Shown: positions 1 to 5,912 of the stretch, in pieces
Layout of the letters: each line of letters starts with the position of its first letter
Position numbering within the stretch: position 1 is the first letter of the stretch
Origin: JBHJHK01 sp050330975
GTDB lineage: Bacteria; Pseudomonadota; Gammaproteobacteria; Competibacterales; Competibacteraceae
Assembly (NCBI GenBank): GCA_050330975.1
Contig: JBHJHK010000067.1
Location: 1 to 5,912 of the forward strand
Length of the DNA: 5,912 nt
Reading direction: 5' to 3'
The notes under the pieces: model-generated
Databases searched by the model: none
Seen by the model: the letters and a program-made list of their open reading frames with translations, nothing else
What the model was told of the DNA's origin: nothing
Translations under genes and position numbers: made by a program

Positions 1-690
1 GAAATCCACGACAGCTACACCCAGTTCCCCCTGAGGGCCGTCGGCAAACTGTTCTTCCGCCAAAATGGCACCCGCCATGTCTGCTCGGGCTCGGCCGTGG
101 CCAGCGATAACGCCCGGTTGGTGGTCACGGCGGGTCACTGCGTCGCCGCCGGTGATGGGGTCACCTGGTCCACCGAGGTGGAGTTTGTCCCCGCCTTTCG
201 CAACGGCCAAGCTCCCTTTGGCAGGTGGCGCTCCTGCGGGCTCTACACCACCACCGCCTGGTTTCGCCATCGAGACCTAGGTGCCGACGTGGGCATGATC
301 AAATTGTGCGACCGCTCCGATGGCGCCCGCCTCCACGATGTGGTCGGCTCCCTGGGGATTGTGTTTCACAGCCATCGCCGCCAGCAGTGGAGCAGCTTTG
401 GCTACCCCGCCGCCCCCCCCTTTGATGGCTCGACCCTCAACACCTGTGAAGCCGCCCTGGGCCGGGAAGATAGCCAGTCCATTCCCACCCTGGGGATCGG
501 CTGCAACATGACCGGTGGCTCCAGCGGTGGCCCCTGGATCGCGGGCTTTCGCCGCCTGGCCGGGGGTGGCAACTACCTCAACGGGGTCAATAGCTACGGC
601 TACCTCACCCTGCCCGACGTGATGTTCTCTCCCTACTTCGGCTCCACCGTCGAAAGCCTGTGGCAATTCGCCATCTCCCAGGGCTCGTAG
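1..690 (+). CDS. Secreted trypsin/V8-like serine protease (S1 family), 5' end missing
   Basis: This is an endopeptidase of the chymotrypsin fold, probably acting outside the cytoplasm. Frame 1 is open from the first base to a TAG stop, giving 229 visible residues; the start and any signal peptide lie left of the window. The catalytic triad is readable. His46 sits in TAGHC, the probable Asp96 in GADVGMIKL, and Ser175 in the motif CNMTGGSSGGPW. Cys28 and Cys47 are placed like the conserved disulfide that brackets the catalytic His in this fold. GSSGGP replaces the trypsin GDSGGP, which fits the V8/glutamyl-endopeptidase-like branch better than classical trypsins. A GTG at codon 33 is an internal valine, because the homology (CSGSAV before the His motif) continues upstream of it. 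Substrate preference cannot be read from the sequence. The stop is followed by a 128-base gap and then the amidase on the same strand. Confidence 0.88.
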   Translation, partial: EIHDSYTQFPLRAVGKLFFRQNGTRHVCSGSAVASDNARLVVTAGHCVAAGDGVTWSTEVEFVPAFRNGQAPFGRWRSCGLYTTTAWFRHRDLGADVGMIKLCDRSDGARLHDVVGSLGIVFHSHRRQQWSSFGYPAAPPFDGSTLNTCEAALGREDSQSIPTLGIGCNMTGGSSGGPWIAGFRRLAGGGNYLNGVNSYGYLTLPDVMFSPYFGSTVESLWQFAISQGS

Positions 691-807
691 CCGCCCCTTG
701 GGGCCCTGGGGCCACAGATGGCGACGGAAGGTGGGATTGCCCGGGGGGCCACCGGGGAACCTCGGCGTGAACTAAGGTCAAGCTGACGTTCTCCGCCCCA
801 CGACCCC

Positions 808-811
808 AGGA
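808..811 (+). promoter_or_regulatory. Ribosome binding site of the amidase
   Basis: AGGA lies 7 bases before the ATG at 819. It favours that start over the out-of-frame ATG at 812, which the site almost touches. Confidence 0.5.
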
Positions 812-818
812 ATGACCC

Positions 819-2249
819 ATGGCAGACACTCCAGAACCGCTCTTCCTCCCCGTCGCCGAGCTGTCCCGCCGGCTCCACGCCAAGACCCTGTCCCCCGTGG
901 CCCTCGCCGAGGCCCATTTGGCCCGCATCGAGGACCTCGACCCCACCCTCCACGCCTACCGCCTGGTGACCCCCGAGCGGGCCTTGGCCCAGGCCCGGTC
1001 CGCCGAGATCCAGCTCCAGGCGGGGTTGAGCCTGGGCCCCCTCCACGGCATTCCCTACGCCAGCAAAGATCTCTTCGACGTCGCCGGCCTCCCCACCACC
1101 GCCGGCTCCAAGACCCTAGAGGGCAACATCGCCCGAGCCGACTGCACTGTGACTCGCCGCTTGGCCCAGGCGGGGATGGTGTTGCTGGGCAAGACCCACA
1201 CGGTGGAATTCGCCTTTGGCTCCGTGGGGGTCAACCACCCCCAGGGGACCCCCCACAACCCCTGGGCCCAGGCCCCCCACGCCCCCGGGGGCTCCAGCAG
1301 CGGCTCGGCGGTGGCGGTGGCGGCGGGGTTGGCGCCGGTGGCCACGGGGTCGGACACCGCCTGTTCCGTGCGGGGGCCGGCGGCATTGTGCGGCGTGGTG
1401 GGTCTCAAGACCACCGTGGGGCGCATCAGCCGCGCCGGGGTGTTTCCCCTGAGTCCCACCCTGGATTCCGTGGGACCCTTGGCCTTGACTGTCGAAGACG
1501 CGGCTTTGATCTTTGACGCCCTCCAGGGCATCGACCTCCAGGACCCCTCCACCTGTGGCATCGATCCCATCGACGTCCTCCAGGGCTTGGACGCTGGGGT
1601 GCGGGGGCTGCGGTTGGGGTTGGTGGAAGACCCGTTTTTCCTCGACCTGGACCCCGAGGTGGACCGAGCGGTGCGAGCCAGTCTGGACGTCTTCAAGGAT
1701 TTGGGGGCCCGGGTGGAGAGTGTGGCGTTTCCCCAGGCAGCGGCGGCCTTGGATTTGCCAGTGTTCCCGTCGGGGGTCGAGGGTGCCGCCCTCAACGCCG
1801 AGCGCCTCGACCGGCAACTCGACCTCATCGACCCAGTGGTCAAGGGTCGGATGCTCCCCAACCGGGAGGCCCTGGCGGTGGATTACTTCACCACCCTGCA
1901 GACCCTCCAGCGCCTGCGTCGGGAGAGCGCCGCCGCCTGGGTTGGGGTGGACGCTTTGGTGGTGCCCACCATGCCGTTGCCCCCCCTACCCCTGGCCACC
2001 GTCGAATCCGACGTGGAGACCTATTTGAGCTACGCCAAGCGCTACCTGCGCAACTGCTATGTGGGCAACCTGTTGGATTGGTGCGGGGTATCGCTCCCGT
2101 GTGGCTTTACCCAGCAGGGTCTACCCGTGGGCTTGATGGTCTACGCCCGCCCCTTCGCCGAGGACATGGCGCTGCGGGTGGCCAGGGCCTTTGAGGCCGC
2201 CACACCCTGGCACGACCGCCACCCCGACCTCAGCTGGCTCGAGGGCTGA
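819..2249 (+). CDS. Amidase-signature family hydrolase
   Basis: This is a cytoplasmic amidase, 476 residues, the usual length for the amidase-signature family. These enzymes hydrolyse amides to a carboxylate and ammonia, or serve as GatA in tRNA transamidation. The Ser-cisSer-Lys triad is visible: Lys83 in YASKDLF, the cis-Ser Ser159 in PGGSSSGS, and the nucleophile Ser183 in SDTACSVRGPAALCG. The 24-residue spacing from Ser159 to Ser183 matches the family. The C-terminal SLPCGF and GLPVGLMV stretch is also typical. The start at 819 has a good ribosome binding site and gives the expected N-terminal helix (SRRLHAKTLSPVALAEAHLARI). It is unusual that the glycine before the nucleophile is Cys182 (TACS instead of the common TGGS). 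Nothing beside it (gatB, gatC, urea genes) points to GatA or allophanate hydrolase, so the substrate is unknown. A nitrile hydratase accessory gene lies about 2.7 kb away on the other strand. Confidence 0.93.
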   Translation: MADTPEPLFLPVAELSRRLHAKTLSPVALAEAHLARIEDLDPTLHAYRLVTPERALAQARSAEIQLQAGLSLGPLHGIPYASKDLFDVAGLPTTAGSKTLEGNIARADCTVTRRLAQAGMVLLGKTHTVEFAFGSVGVNHPQGTPHNPWAQAPHAPGGSSSGSAVAVAAGLAPVATGSDTACSVRGPAALCGVVGLKTTVGRISRAGVFPLSPTLDSVGPLALTVEDAALIFDALQGIDLQDPSTCGIDPIDVLQGLDAGVRGLRLGLVEDPFFLDLDPEVDRAVRASLDVFKDLGARVESVAFPQAAAALDLPVFPSGVEGAALNAERLDRQLDLIDPVVKGRMLPNREALAVDYFTTLQTLQRLRRESAAAWVGVDALVVPTMPLPPLPLATVESDVETYLSYAKRYLRNCYVGNLLDWCGVSLPCGFTQQGLPVGLMVYARPFAEDMALRVARAFEAATPWHDRHPDLSWLEG

Positions 2250-2305
2250 GGGGGGTCTGTCTTCAAAGGTGAACGGCTTCCCATCCAGCCCGTGGACCGC
2301 CGGCG

Positions 2306-2311
2306 TATAAT
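2306..2311 (+). promoter_or_regulatory. Possible -10 box for the four-repeat exported protein
   Basis: A perfect TATAAT lies in the 98-base gap after the amidase, 36 bases before the ATG at 2348. This is a sensible place for a sigma-70 promoter with a leader of about 30 bases. No good -35 hexamer is seen at 16-18 bases upstream, and there is no TGn extension, so the call rests on the -10 alone. An AT-rich hexamer of this kind stands out in this GC-rich background. Confidence 0.35.
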
Positions 2312-2347
2312 GGCTCAGCCGCGACCCATTGCCATGAGTACTCACCG

Positions 2348-4108
2348 ATGCATCAGCGCCCGCTTTTTTGGCTCTACCTTTTGCTAGTGATTTCGCTGCC
2401 CCTCCAGGCCCAATCCCTGGAGGGCGAGTACAAGGTCAAAAACAGCGCCAATCGCCAGGAATTTCGCTTGAGCGTCCACCCTCGAGGTCTCATTGCCCTC
2501 GAGCGGTTTGACCGGGTTCGCTATGGCGTATTGAGGGACCAGGGGGGGACCTTGACCATCGGCCTCCAACCCGTCCCCGCTGATCATCCCGTCGGGTTTC
2601 AAGCCACCGCCACGGCCCACTATCGCATCACCTACCGCCACCCCAATGTCGGCCTGGTGTTTGTCGGCGATGACGGCAGCCAATTTACTGCCCAGCGGGC
2701 CGGTGGCCGGCCGCAACAACCCATCCCCGACGCGGTCAAGGGCCAACTCCTCAGCCAATTCGCCCCGATGGCGTCACCGCCATCCCCCCCCGGCGTCGCC
2801 CTGGCCCCTGGAGATTTTGCCGGGCGCTGGCGGCGGGACCACGACGACCAACTGGGTTTAGTGCTGGAATTCCTCGCAGATGGCGGCTTCCGCGCCACCA
2901 CCGCCCATGGCAGTTATCTGGGGCGTTACAGGCTCCTACCCCGGGGTGATGGCCAACGGGGCACCTCGGCCACCATGCGCCTAGAGCGCTTTGGCCAGGA
3001 GGCGCCGGTGGATATTCCCATCCATGGCCTGTTGTTTGGCAAACACTTCTTCGCCGTGGAAAACCAAACCGAAGTGCGTTACACCCGGGTCGGCGACGCC
3101 ACCTTGACCCCCGAAGAGGTGGCGTTGGCAGAACGGGCCTTTGCCACACCCACCACTGGCCCCCCCCAACAGCAACCGCCGGGCCGGGCCAATGACAACG
3201 CCGGACCCACCGACCCCCAGGCCGGGCAACTGGTGGGCACTTGGCAGGTGCGACAAAAGGGCCAGGTGGCGGTGCAATTGGAGCTGGCCCCCCACGGGGG
3301 CGTCCGGATCACCGTCCCCGGCGGCCAAACCCAACACCACGGCCTATTTGCAGTCCGCAAGGGGATTTACTCCCTGCAAATGGCCGATGGACCCGCTTAC
3401 CAATGGCGGTTGATCGCCTTGCAACCCCGCCGCCATTTTGTGCTCGATCAACGGGATACCAGCTGGCGGGGAAATGTCCGCTACGAGTACCTTCGACCCA
3501 CCCCCCTCACCCCCCTGGAAACCCAGCGGGCCTTTGCGGCGAGCCAAGGGGATCGCGACGCCTTTCAAGCCTTGGTCGGTCGTTGGCAAGTGACGGCCCT
3601 CGACGGCGGCGATCTCATTTTGGATTTGGCCCCCCACGGGGGCGTTCGCCTGCACTACAGCAAAGCAGAGGTCACCCTCCACGGCGGTTTTGCCGTTCGA
3701 GGGGGGCGTTATCACCTGGACCTCTTCAACGGCCAATCCCAGGCCTGGCCCCTGGTGGCCGCCGTCCCCGGGCAACAGTTCACCCTGGACCAGCGGGACA
3801 CCGATTGGGGGCGCCTGGTGGTTTACCGCTACCAAGGGCCACCGCGCCTCAACGCCGCTCAGACCCAATTGGCCCGGCAAAACGCCGCGGCTCGCCGGGC
3901 CATGTCCCAGCAGGCCGAGCTGGCAAACCTGCAAATGCAAATGCAGATGCAACAGATGGCCAATCAGATGACCATGCAAAACTTCAACCAGGGCATCAAT
4001 ACCATTCGCCAGTTCACCCACGACAATGCCCAACGGTCCAAGGGGATGGCGGGGGCTATTGCCGATATGTATTCGACTAACCCCTGGGTCTGGGAGTGGC
4101 GAGAGTAG
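2348..4108 (+). CDS. Exported hypothetical protein with four diverged beta-rich repeats and a Met/Gln-rich tail
   Basis: I do not recognise this 586-residue protein. Residues 1-22 look like a Sec signal peptide (hydrophobic core FWLYLLLVISLPL, then LQAQ), so it is probably exported to the periplasm or beyond; this also supports the start at 2348, which has no clear Shine-Dalgarno. The mature part seems to hold four units of about 95-110 residues: roughly 24-118, 157-266, 294-397 and 408-511. Each opens with G-x-W/Y (GEY, GRW, GTW, GRW), continues as alternating strand-like segments with a Gly turn, and ends in a Y-x-R or R-Y strand. Units 2 and 3 then carry a short LTPxE helix ending in AFA. 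Units 3 and 4 share LAPHGGVR and LDQRDTxW. The layout resembles small lipocalin-like beta sandwiches or barrels, which is inference. Pro-rich linkers lie at 139-154 and 268-292. Residues 519-546 are Met/Gln-rich, and the protein ends in PWVWEWRE. No catalytic motif is visible, so a binding or structural role is more likely than an enzyme. Confidence 0.82.
   Translation: MHQRPLFWLYLLLVISLPLQAQSLEGEYKVKNSANRQEFRLSVHPRGLIALERFDRVRYGVLRDQGGTLTIGLQPVPADHPVGFQATATAHYRITYRHPNVGLVFVGDDGSQFTAQRAGGRPQQPIPDAVKGQLLSQFAPMASPPSPPGVALAPGDFAGRWRRDHDDQLGLVLEFLADGGFRATTAHGSYLGRYRLLPRGDGQRGTSATMRLERFGQEAPVDIPIHGLLFGKHFFAVENQTEVRYTRVGDATLTPEEVALAERAFATPTTGPPQQQPPGRANDNAGPTDPQAGQLVGTWQVRQKGQVAVQLELAPHGGVRITVPGGQTQHHGLFAVRKGIYSLQMADGPAYQWRLIALQPRRHFVLDQRDTSWRGNVRYEYLRPTPLTPLETQRAFAASQGDRDAFQALVGRWQVTALDGGDLILDLAPHGGVRLHYSKAEVTLHGGFAVRGGRYHLDLFNGQSQAWPLVAAVPGQQFTLDQRDTDWGRLVVYRYQGPPRLNAAQTQLARQNAAARRAMSQQAELANLQMQMQMQQMANQMTMQNFNQGINTIRQFTHDNAQRSKGMAGAIADMYSTNPWVWEWRE
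3227..3538 (+). repeat. Repeat unit 3 of the exported protein
   Basis: Residues 294-397. The unit begins LVGTWQV, carries LELAPHGGVR and FVLDQRDTSW, and closes with VRYEYLRP followed by LTPLETQRAFA. It is the closest partner of the next unit. At DNA level the two share the 19-base stretch at 3285-3303 and 3627-3645, while the rest has diverged, so the duplication is old. Confidence 0.7.
3569..3880 (+). repeat. Repeat unit 4 of the exported protein
   Basis: Residues 408-511. The unit begins ALVGRWQV, carries LDLAPHGGVR and FTLDQRDTDW, and closes with VVYRYQGP followed by LNAAQTQLA. It aligns with unit 3 nearly without gaps over the first 90 residues. The two units are separated by only about ten residues. 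Confidence 0.7.
3902..3985 (+). other. Met/Gln-rich, helix-prone segment of the exported protein
   Basis: Residues 519-546 contain seven methionines and many glutamines, including LQMQMQMQQMANQMTMQ. The codons are mostly CAA/CAG and ATG. The segment could be a coiled-coil or oligomerisation helix, or a methionine cluster of the kind that can bind soft metals in exported proteins. The sequence does not decide between these. Confidence 0.5.
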
Positions 4109-4136
4109 GGTTGGTAGCCCGGGGCATTCCCGATCT

Positions 4137-4877
4137 CTAGTGCCAACAACTGAGCCGCCAGCGGTCCAGTTGTGCCACCCGGCGGCGGAGGGTCGCGACG
4201 CGGCCTGCGGCGTTGGGGTCGTCGGGGCGGCGGGCCAATGGCGCCGGCAGTTGGCGGGCCAAGGCCGCGCTCTGGGCAAAACTCAAAACCGCGGGCGAGC
4301 GACCAAACCAACCGTCGGCCGCCGCTGCGGCGCCGTAGATTCCCGGGCCAAACTCCACCACGTTCAAATAGAGCTCCATGATGCGCCTTTTGCTGTAGAA
4401 GGCGTCCATCCCCAGGGCCAGGGGGACTTCTAGGAGCTTGCGCACCCCATCCAAGGCGGGCAGGGCCTCACTGCGGGGCCATAGCACCAAGTTTTTCACC
4501 AGCTGCATGGTCAGGGTGCTGGCCCCCCGCAACCGGCCGCTGCGGCGCCATTCCTCCACCACGGTCTCCACCGCCCCCCAATCCACGCCATGGTGGAGGC
4601 AGAAGTTGTTGTCCTCCGCCGCCACCACCGCCCGGGGCAGGCTAACCGCCAGCTCCTCTAGGGGTCGGTAGCGGTAGTCTATGCCGTGGCCCTGGAAGCT
4701 GCGCAGCACCATCAAAGGCGTCGCGGGGGGGTCGACAAAGCGGTAGGCCAGCAAAGGCCCCAGCAACAGGACACCCACCCCCAAGACCGCGGCCAGGAAA
4801 AGCCGCAGCACCACACTCCGCCAGGAGCGGCGCGGGCGACGGCGACGACGGGGGGTAACCAGGGGGGCTTTGGCCAT
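4137..4877 (-). CDS. mtgA: Monofunctional biosynthetic peptidoglycan transglycosylase
   Basis: This inner-membrane GT51 glycosyltransferase polymerises lipid II into glycan strands at the periplasmic face. It is 246 residues, the normal MtgA size, with no transpeptidase domain. An Arg-rich cytoplasmic N-terminus (residues 10-20) is followed by one membrane segment (about 21-46). The GT51 motifs come in order: EDNNFCLHHG at 88-97 with the catalytic Glu88; GASTLTMQLVKN at 118-129; and KRRIMELYLNVVEFGPGIYG at 163-182 with the second catalytic Glu168. I chose the ATG at 4877, preceded by AAGG. A TTG at 4919 would add 14 poor residues and would lie inside an inverted-repeat arm. The gene converges on the exported-protein gene with a 28-base gap. 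It is separated from the nitrile hydratase accessory gene by 119 bases containing hairpins, so it may have its own promoter. Confidence 0.94.
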   Translation of the reverse strand: MAKAPLVTPRRRRRPRRSWRSVVLRLFLAAVLGVGVLLLGPLLAYRFVDPPATPLMVLRSFQGHGIDYRYRPLEELAVSLPRAVVAAEDNNFCLHHGVDWGAVETVVEEWRRSGRLRGASTLTMQLVKNLVLWPRSEALPALDGVRKLLEVPLALGMDAFYSKRRIMELYLNVVEFGPGIYGAAAAADGWFGRSPAVLSFAQSAALARQLPAPLARRPDDPNAAGRVATLRRRVAQLDRWRLSCWH

Positions 4878-4914
4878 GGCGGGGCCTTGGGTGGCGGACC
4901 GGGGAGGGCCCCTG

Positions 4915-4938
4915 GGCAAGGTATTAAAAACCCTTGCC
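4915..4938 (-). repeat. Inverted repeat in the mtgA leader
   Basis: GGCAAGG (4915-4921) and CCTTGCC (4932-4938) form a perfect 7-base stem around a 10-base AT-rich loop. It lies 38 bases before the mtgA ATG. Read on the minus strand, the upstream sequence TTGCC (4942-4946) can instead pair with GGCAA from the same arm, giving a competing short hairpin followed by GGGTTTTT. The loop also holds TTTAAT, a possible -10 box for mtgA on the minus strand. This may be an operator, an attenuator-like leader or a terminator; no partner sequence settles which. Confidence 0.4.
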
Positions 4939-4955
4939 TATGGCAATGCAGCAAA

Positions 4956-4991
4956 GGGGTGAACCACCGGCTTTTGCCCCTGGCTCACCCC
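4956..4991 (-). terminator. Possible hairpin terminator after the nitrile hydratase accessory gene
   Basis: On the minus strand, 5 bases after the TAA stop, GGGGTGAGCCA pairs with TGGTTCACCCC. This is an 11-base stem with one G-U pair and a 14-base loop. Only TTT follows the stem, so it is a weak intrinsic terminator at best, but the position and stability fit the end of the lipase/accessory unit. Confidence 0.42.
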
Positions 4992-4996
4992 GCCGG

Positions 4997-5356
4997 TTAT
5001 CCCCCTCGGGGGGGCAACTTCACCGGCTGGCCGTGGGGGGTGGTGCGGTGGGCCGTGGCCCAGGCGTCGCGGTAGGCGGCCAGGGTATCGGCGGAGGTCA
5101 ACCCCTTGGCCACCACCAAGCGCTCCAAGGCCACCAACCAGTGGTGGTAATAGCCCCTGCCGTCGTCGTCCCCCCCGTCGGGGCTTGCTTCGCGGATCAC
5201 TGCTCCCAGGGTTTCGGCCCACTCCGACCAAGGAAAGTGGCCCCCCTGGTGGAGGGAGACCACCAGGGCAAAGGCCTGGGCTTGCCAGGGTTCGGCGAAG
5301 GTCGGCTGGTCTTCCGGCAGGGGATGTCTCAAATCTTCCAACGGCTCATGCCTCAA
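4997..5356 (-). CDS. Nitrile hydratase accessory protein (activator) or beta-N-terminal-like protein
   Basis: This small cytoplasmic protein has 119 residues. It matches the helical domain shared by the nitrile hydratase beta-subunit N-terminus and the accessory proteins that help load metal into the alpha subunit. The signatures are in order: FAEPWQAQAFAL at 20-31, FPWSEWAETLG at 41-51, YYHHWLVALERLV at 69-81 and TPHGQPV at 106-112. It lacks the SH3-like C-terminal half of a full beta subunit, which favours an accessory protein; a thiocyanate hydrolase small subunit is an alternative. The start is TTG, whose TTGA overlaps the lipase TGA stop by 4 bases, with GAGGG just upstream; this suggests translational coupling. 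No nitrile hydratase alpha subunit (with its Cys-rich metal site) is in the window. It would have to lie beyond the right edge or elsewhere. Confidence 0.78.
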   Translation of the reverse strand: MRHEPLEDLRHPLPEDQPTFAEPWQAQAFALVVSLHQGGHFPWSEWAETLGAVIREASPDGGDDDGRGYYHHWLVALERLVVAKGLTSADTLAAYRDAWATAHRTTPHGQPVKLPPRGG

Positions 5357-5912
5357 TTGCCCTCGAGTTCCAGGGCTCGGGAGAGAAACTCGATATAGCG
5401 CCCGCTATCGTGATCGGCGATCCCATCGGAGCCCGACTCGCCGATGGCATCCCAGCGGCCCTGGGCGCGATCCCAAACCCGCCCCCAGAAGCCCAAATCG
5501 GGATCCAGTTCACCCTCGTGATTGATGTACTTTTGGGTTCCCACGTGTTCGTAGCCCGATAGCAGGGGCGGAATCCGGGTGACGATGTCGTTGTTGTGGA
5601 CAATTCTAAAGGTATTGTCGCCATAGTGTTCATTGTAGCTATCGGCAAAGGCACCGCTGCCCACCCGGGGCTGGCCGATGGTGTAGACGCCGGCCACCTC
5701 ATGGGCCCGCCTCTCCTCGGCGAGTTTTGCCGCCGCCAGGGGGGCCAACCCCCCCCCCAGACTGTGGCCGGCAATCCACAAAGCGGGGTCGTCCCCCCCC
5801 ACCACGGCCAGGGCACTGGTGACATCGCCCCACACCCACTCCAATGCCCCGTGGAACCCGGCGTGAACGCACACCACCACGGCCCCCCCCGGGCGCCCCG
5901 CCCGCCGGGTAT
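5353..5912 (-). CDS. Class 3 lipase (alpha/beta hydrolase), 5' end missing
   Basis: This is a triacylglycerol lipase-like esterase of the Lipase_3 family. The frame is open to the right edge, so the N-terminus, including the usual oxyanion-loop region, is outside. Counting from the GTG at 5880 (an internal Val), the nucleophile elbow is GHSLGG with Ser40 (bases 5761-5763). Asp98 lies in HNNDIVTRIPP. The likely catalytic His is His157 in IADHDSGRYIEFL; His112 in YEHVG is a conserved family position. The stretch VHAGFHGALEWVW before the elbow is also typical. No signal peptide can be judged. The codons right after the catalytic Ser and Leu run through a ten-base G tract, giving GGGLA where GGALA is usual. 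The stop overlaps the start of the nitrile hydratase accessory gene, so the two are probably co-transcribed. Confidence 0.88.
   Translation of the reverse strand, partial: TRRAGRPGGAVVVCVHAGFHGALEWVWGDVTSALAVVGGDDPALWIAGHSLGGGLAPLAAAKLAEERRAHEVAGVYTIGQPRVGSGAFADSYNEHYGDNTFRIVHNNDIVTRIPPLLSGYEHVGTQKYINHEGELDPDLGFWGRVWDRAQGRWDAIGESGSDGIADHDSGRYIEFLSRALELEGN

Noticed and set aside
693..756. Hairpins in the protease-amidase gap (GCCCC/GGGGC at 693-712, CCCGG/CCGGG at 740-756)
   Set aside because: The stems are only five bases, there is no T tract, and such pairs are expected in DNA this rich in G and C runs.
812..1516. Plus-strand frame starting at the ATG just before the amidase start
   Set aside because: The product is Pro/Arg/Gly-rich without motifs, and the ribosome binding site is well spaced for 819 but too close to 812.
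1055..1861. Long open frame on the minus strand inside the amidase gene
   Set aside because: It is antisense to a well-supported amidase, has a low-complexity Arg/Ser/Pro composition and carries no recognisable motif; it is a GC-rich shadow.
4120..4132. CGGG/CCCG hairpin between the convergent genes
   Set aside because: A four-base stem without a T tract on either strand is too weak to call a terminator.
3344..4279. 311-codon minus-strand open frame spanning the exported-protein and mtgA ends
   Set aside because: It crosses two real genes, shows no domain and is explained by few stop codons in GC-rich DNA.
4878..4919. Longer mtgA starting at TTG 4919
   Set aside because: The added residues are Pro/Gly/Arg-rich without family support, and the start falls inside the inverted repeat; the ATG at 4877 gives the normal MtgA length.
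1..5912. Mobile elements, CRISPR arrays, tRNA or rRNA genes
   Set aside because: No transposase or integrase motifs, regularly spaced short repeats, or recognisable tRNA or rRNA sequences were seen on either strand.

Overview
The window is a GC-rich, gene-dense bacterial stretch with six protein-coding genes. Two are cut by the window edges. There are no RNA genes, insertion sequences or CRISPR arrays. Several families (GT51 transglycosylase of the MtgA type, nitrile hydratase accessory protein, V8-like secreted protease, class 3 lipase) together suggest a Gram-negative bacterium, perhaps a proteobacterium or a high-GC cyanobacterium. The lineage cannot be settled from this sequence. C or G runs of 8 to 10 bases are common inside the genes.

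Left part, + strand (1-4108). First is the 3' end of a secreted trypsin/V8-like serine protease with the His, Asp and Ser triad visible (1-690). Next is a complete amidase-signature hydrolase with a Ser-cisSer-Lys triad (819-2249). Third is an unrecognised 586-residue exported protein (2348-4108). It appears to be built from four diverged beta-rich repeats, the last two clearly related, followed by a Met/Gln-rich segment. A TATAAT box lies in the short gap before it.

Right part, - strand (4137-5912). Reading right to left, there is a class 3 lipase that runs off the right edge (5353-5912). It overlaps by 4 bases a small nitrile hydratase accessory/beta-N-terminal-like protein (4997-5356), so the pair is probably one transcription unit. 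A 119-base gap with two inverted repeats follows, then a monofunctional peptidoglycan glycosyltransferase, mtgA (4137-4877). The two strands converge at 4109-4136.

Functionally, an amidase and a nitrile hydratase accessory protein lie within 3 kb. Nitrile hydratase makes amides and amidases turn amides into acids, so a nitrile or amide use theme is possible. However, the catalytic nitrile hydratase subunits are not in the window and the two genes are on opposite strands. The items most worth a second look are the four-repeat exported protein, the lipase/accessory-protein overlap, and the G10 tract next to the lipase catalytic serine.
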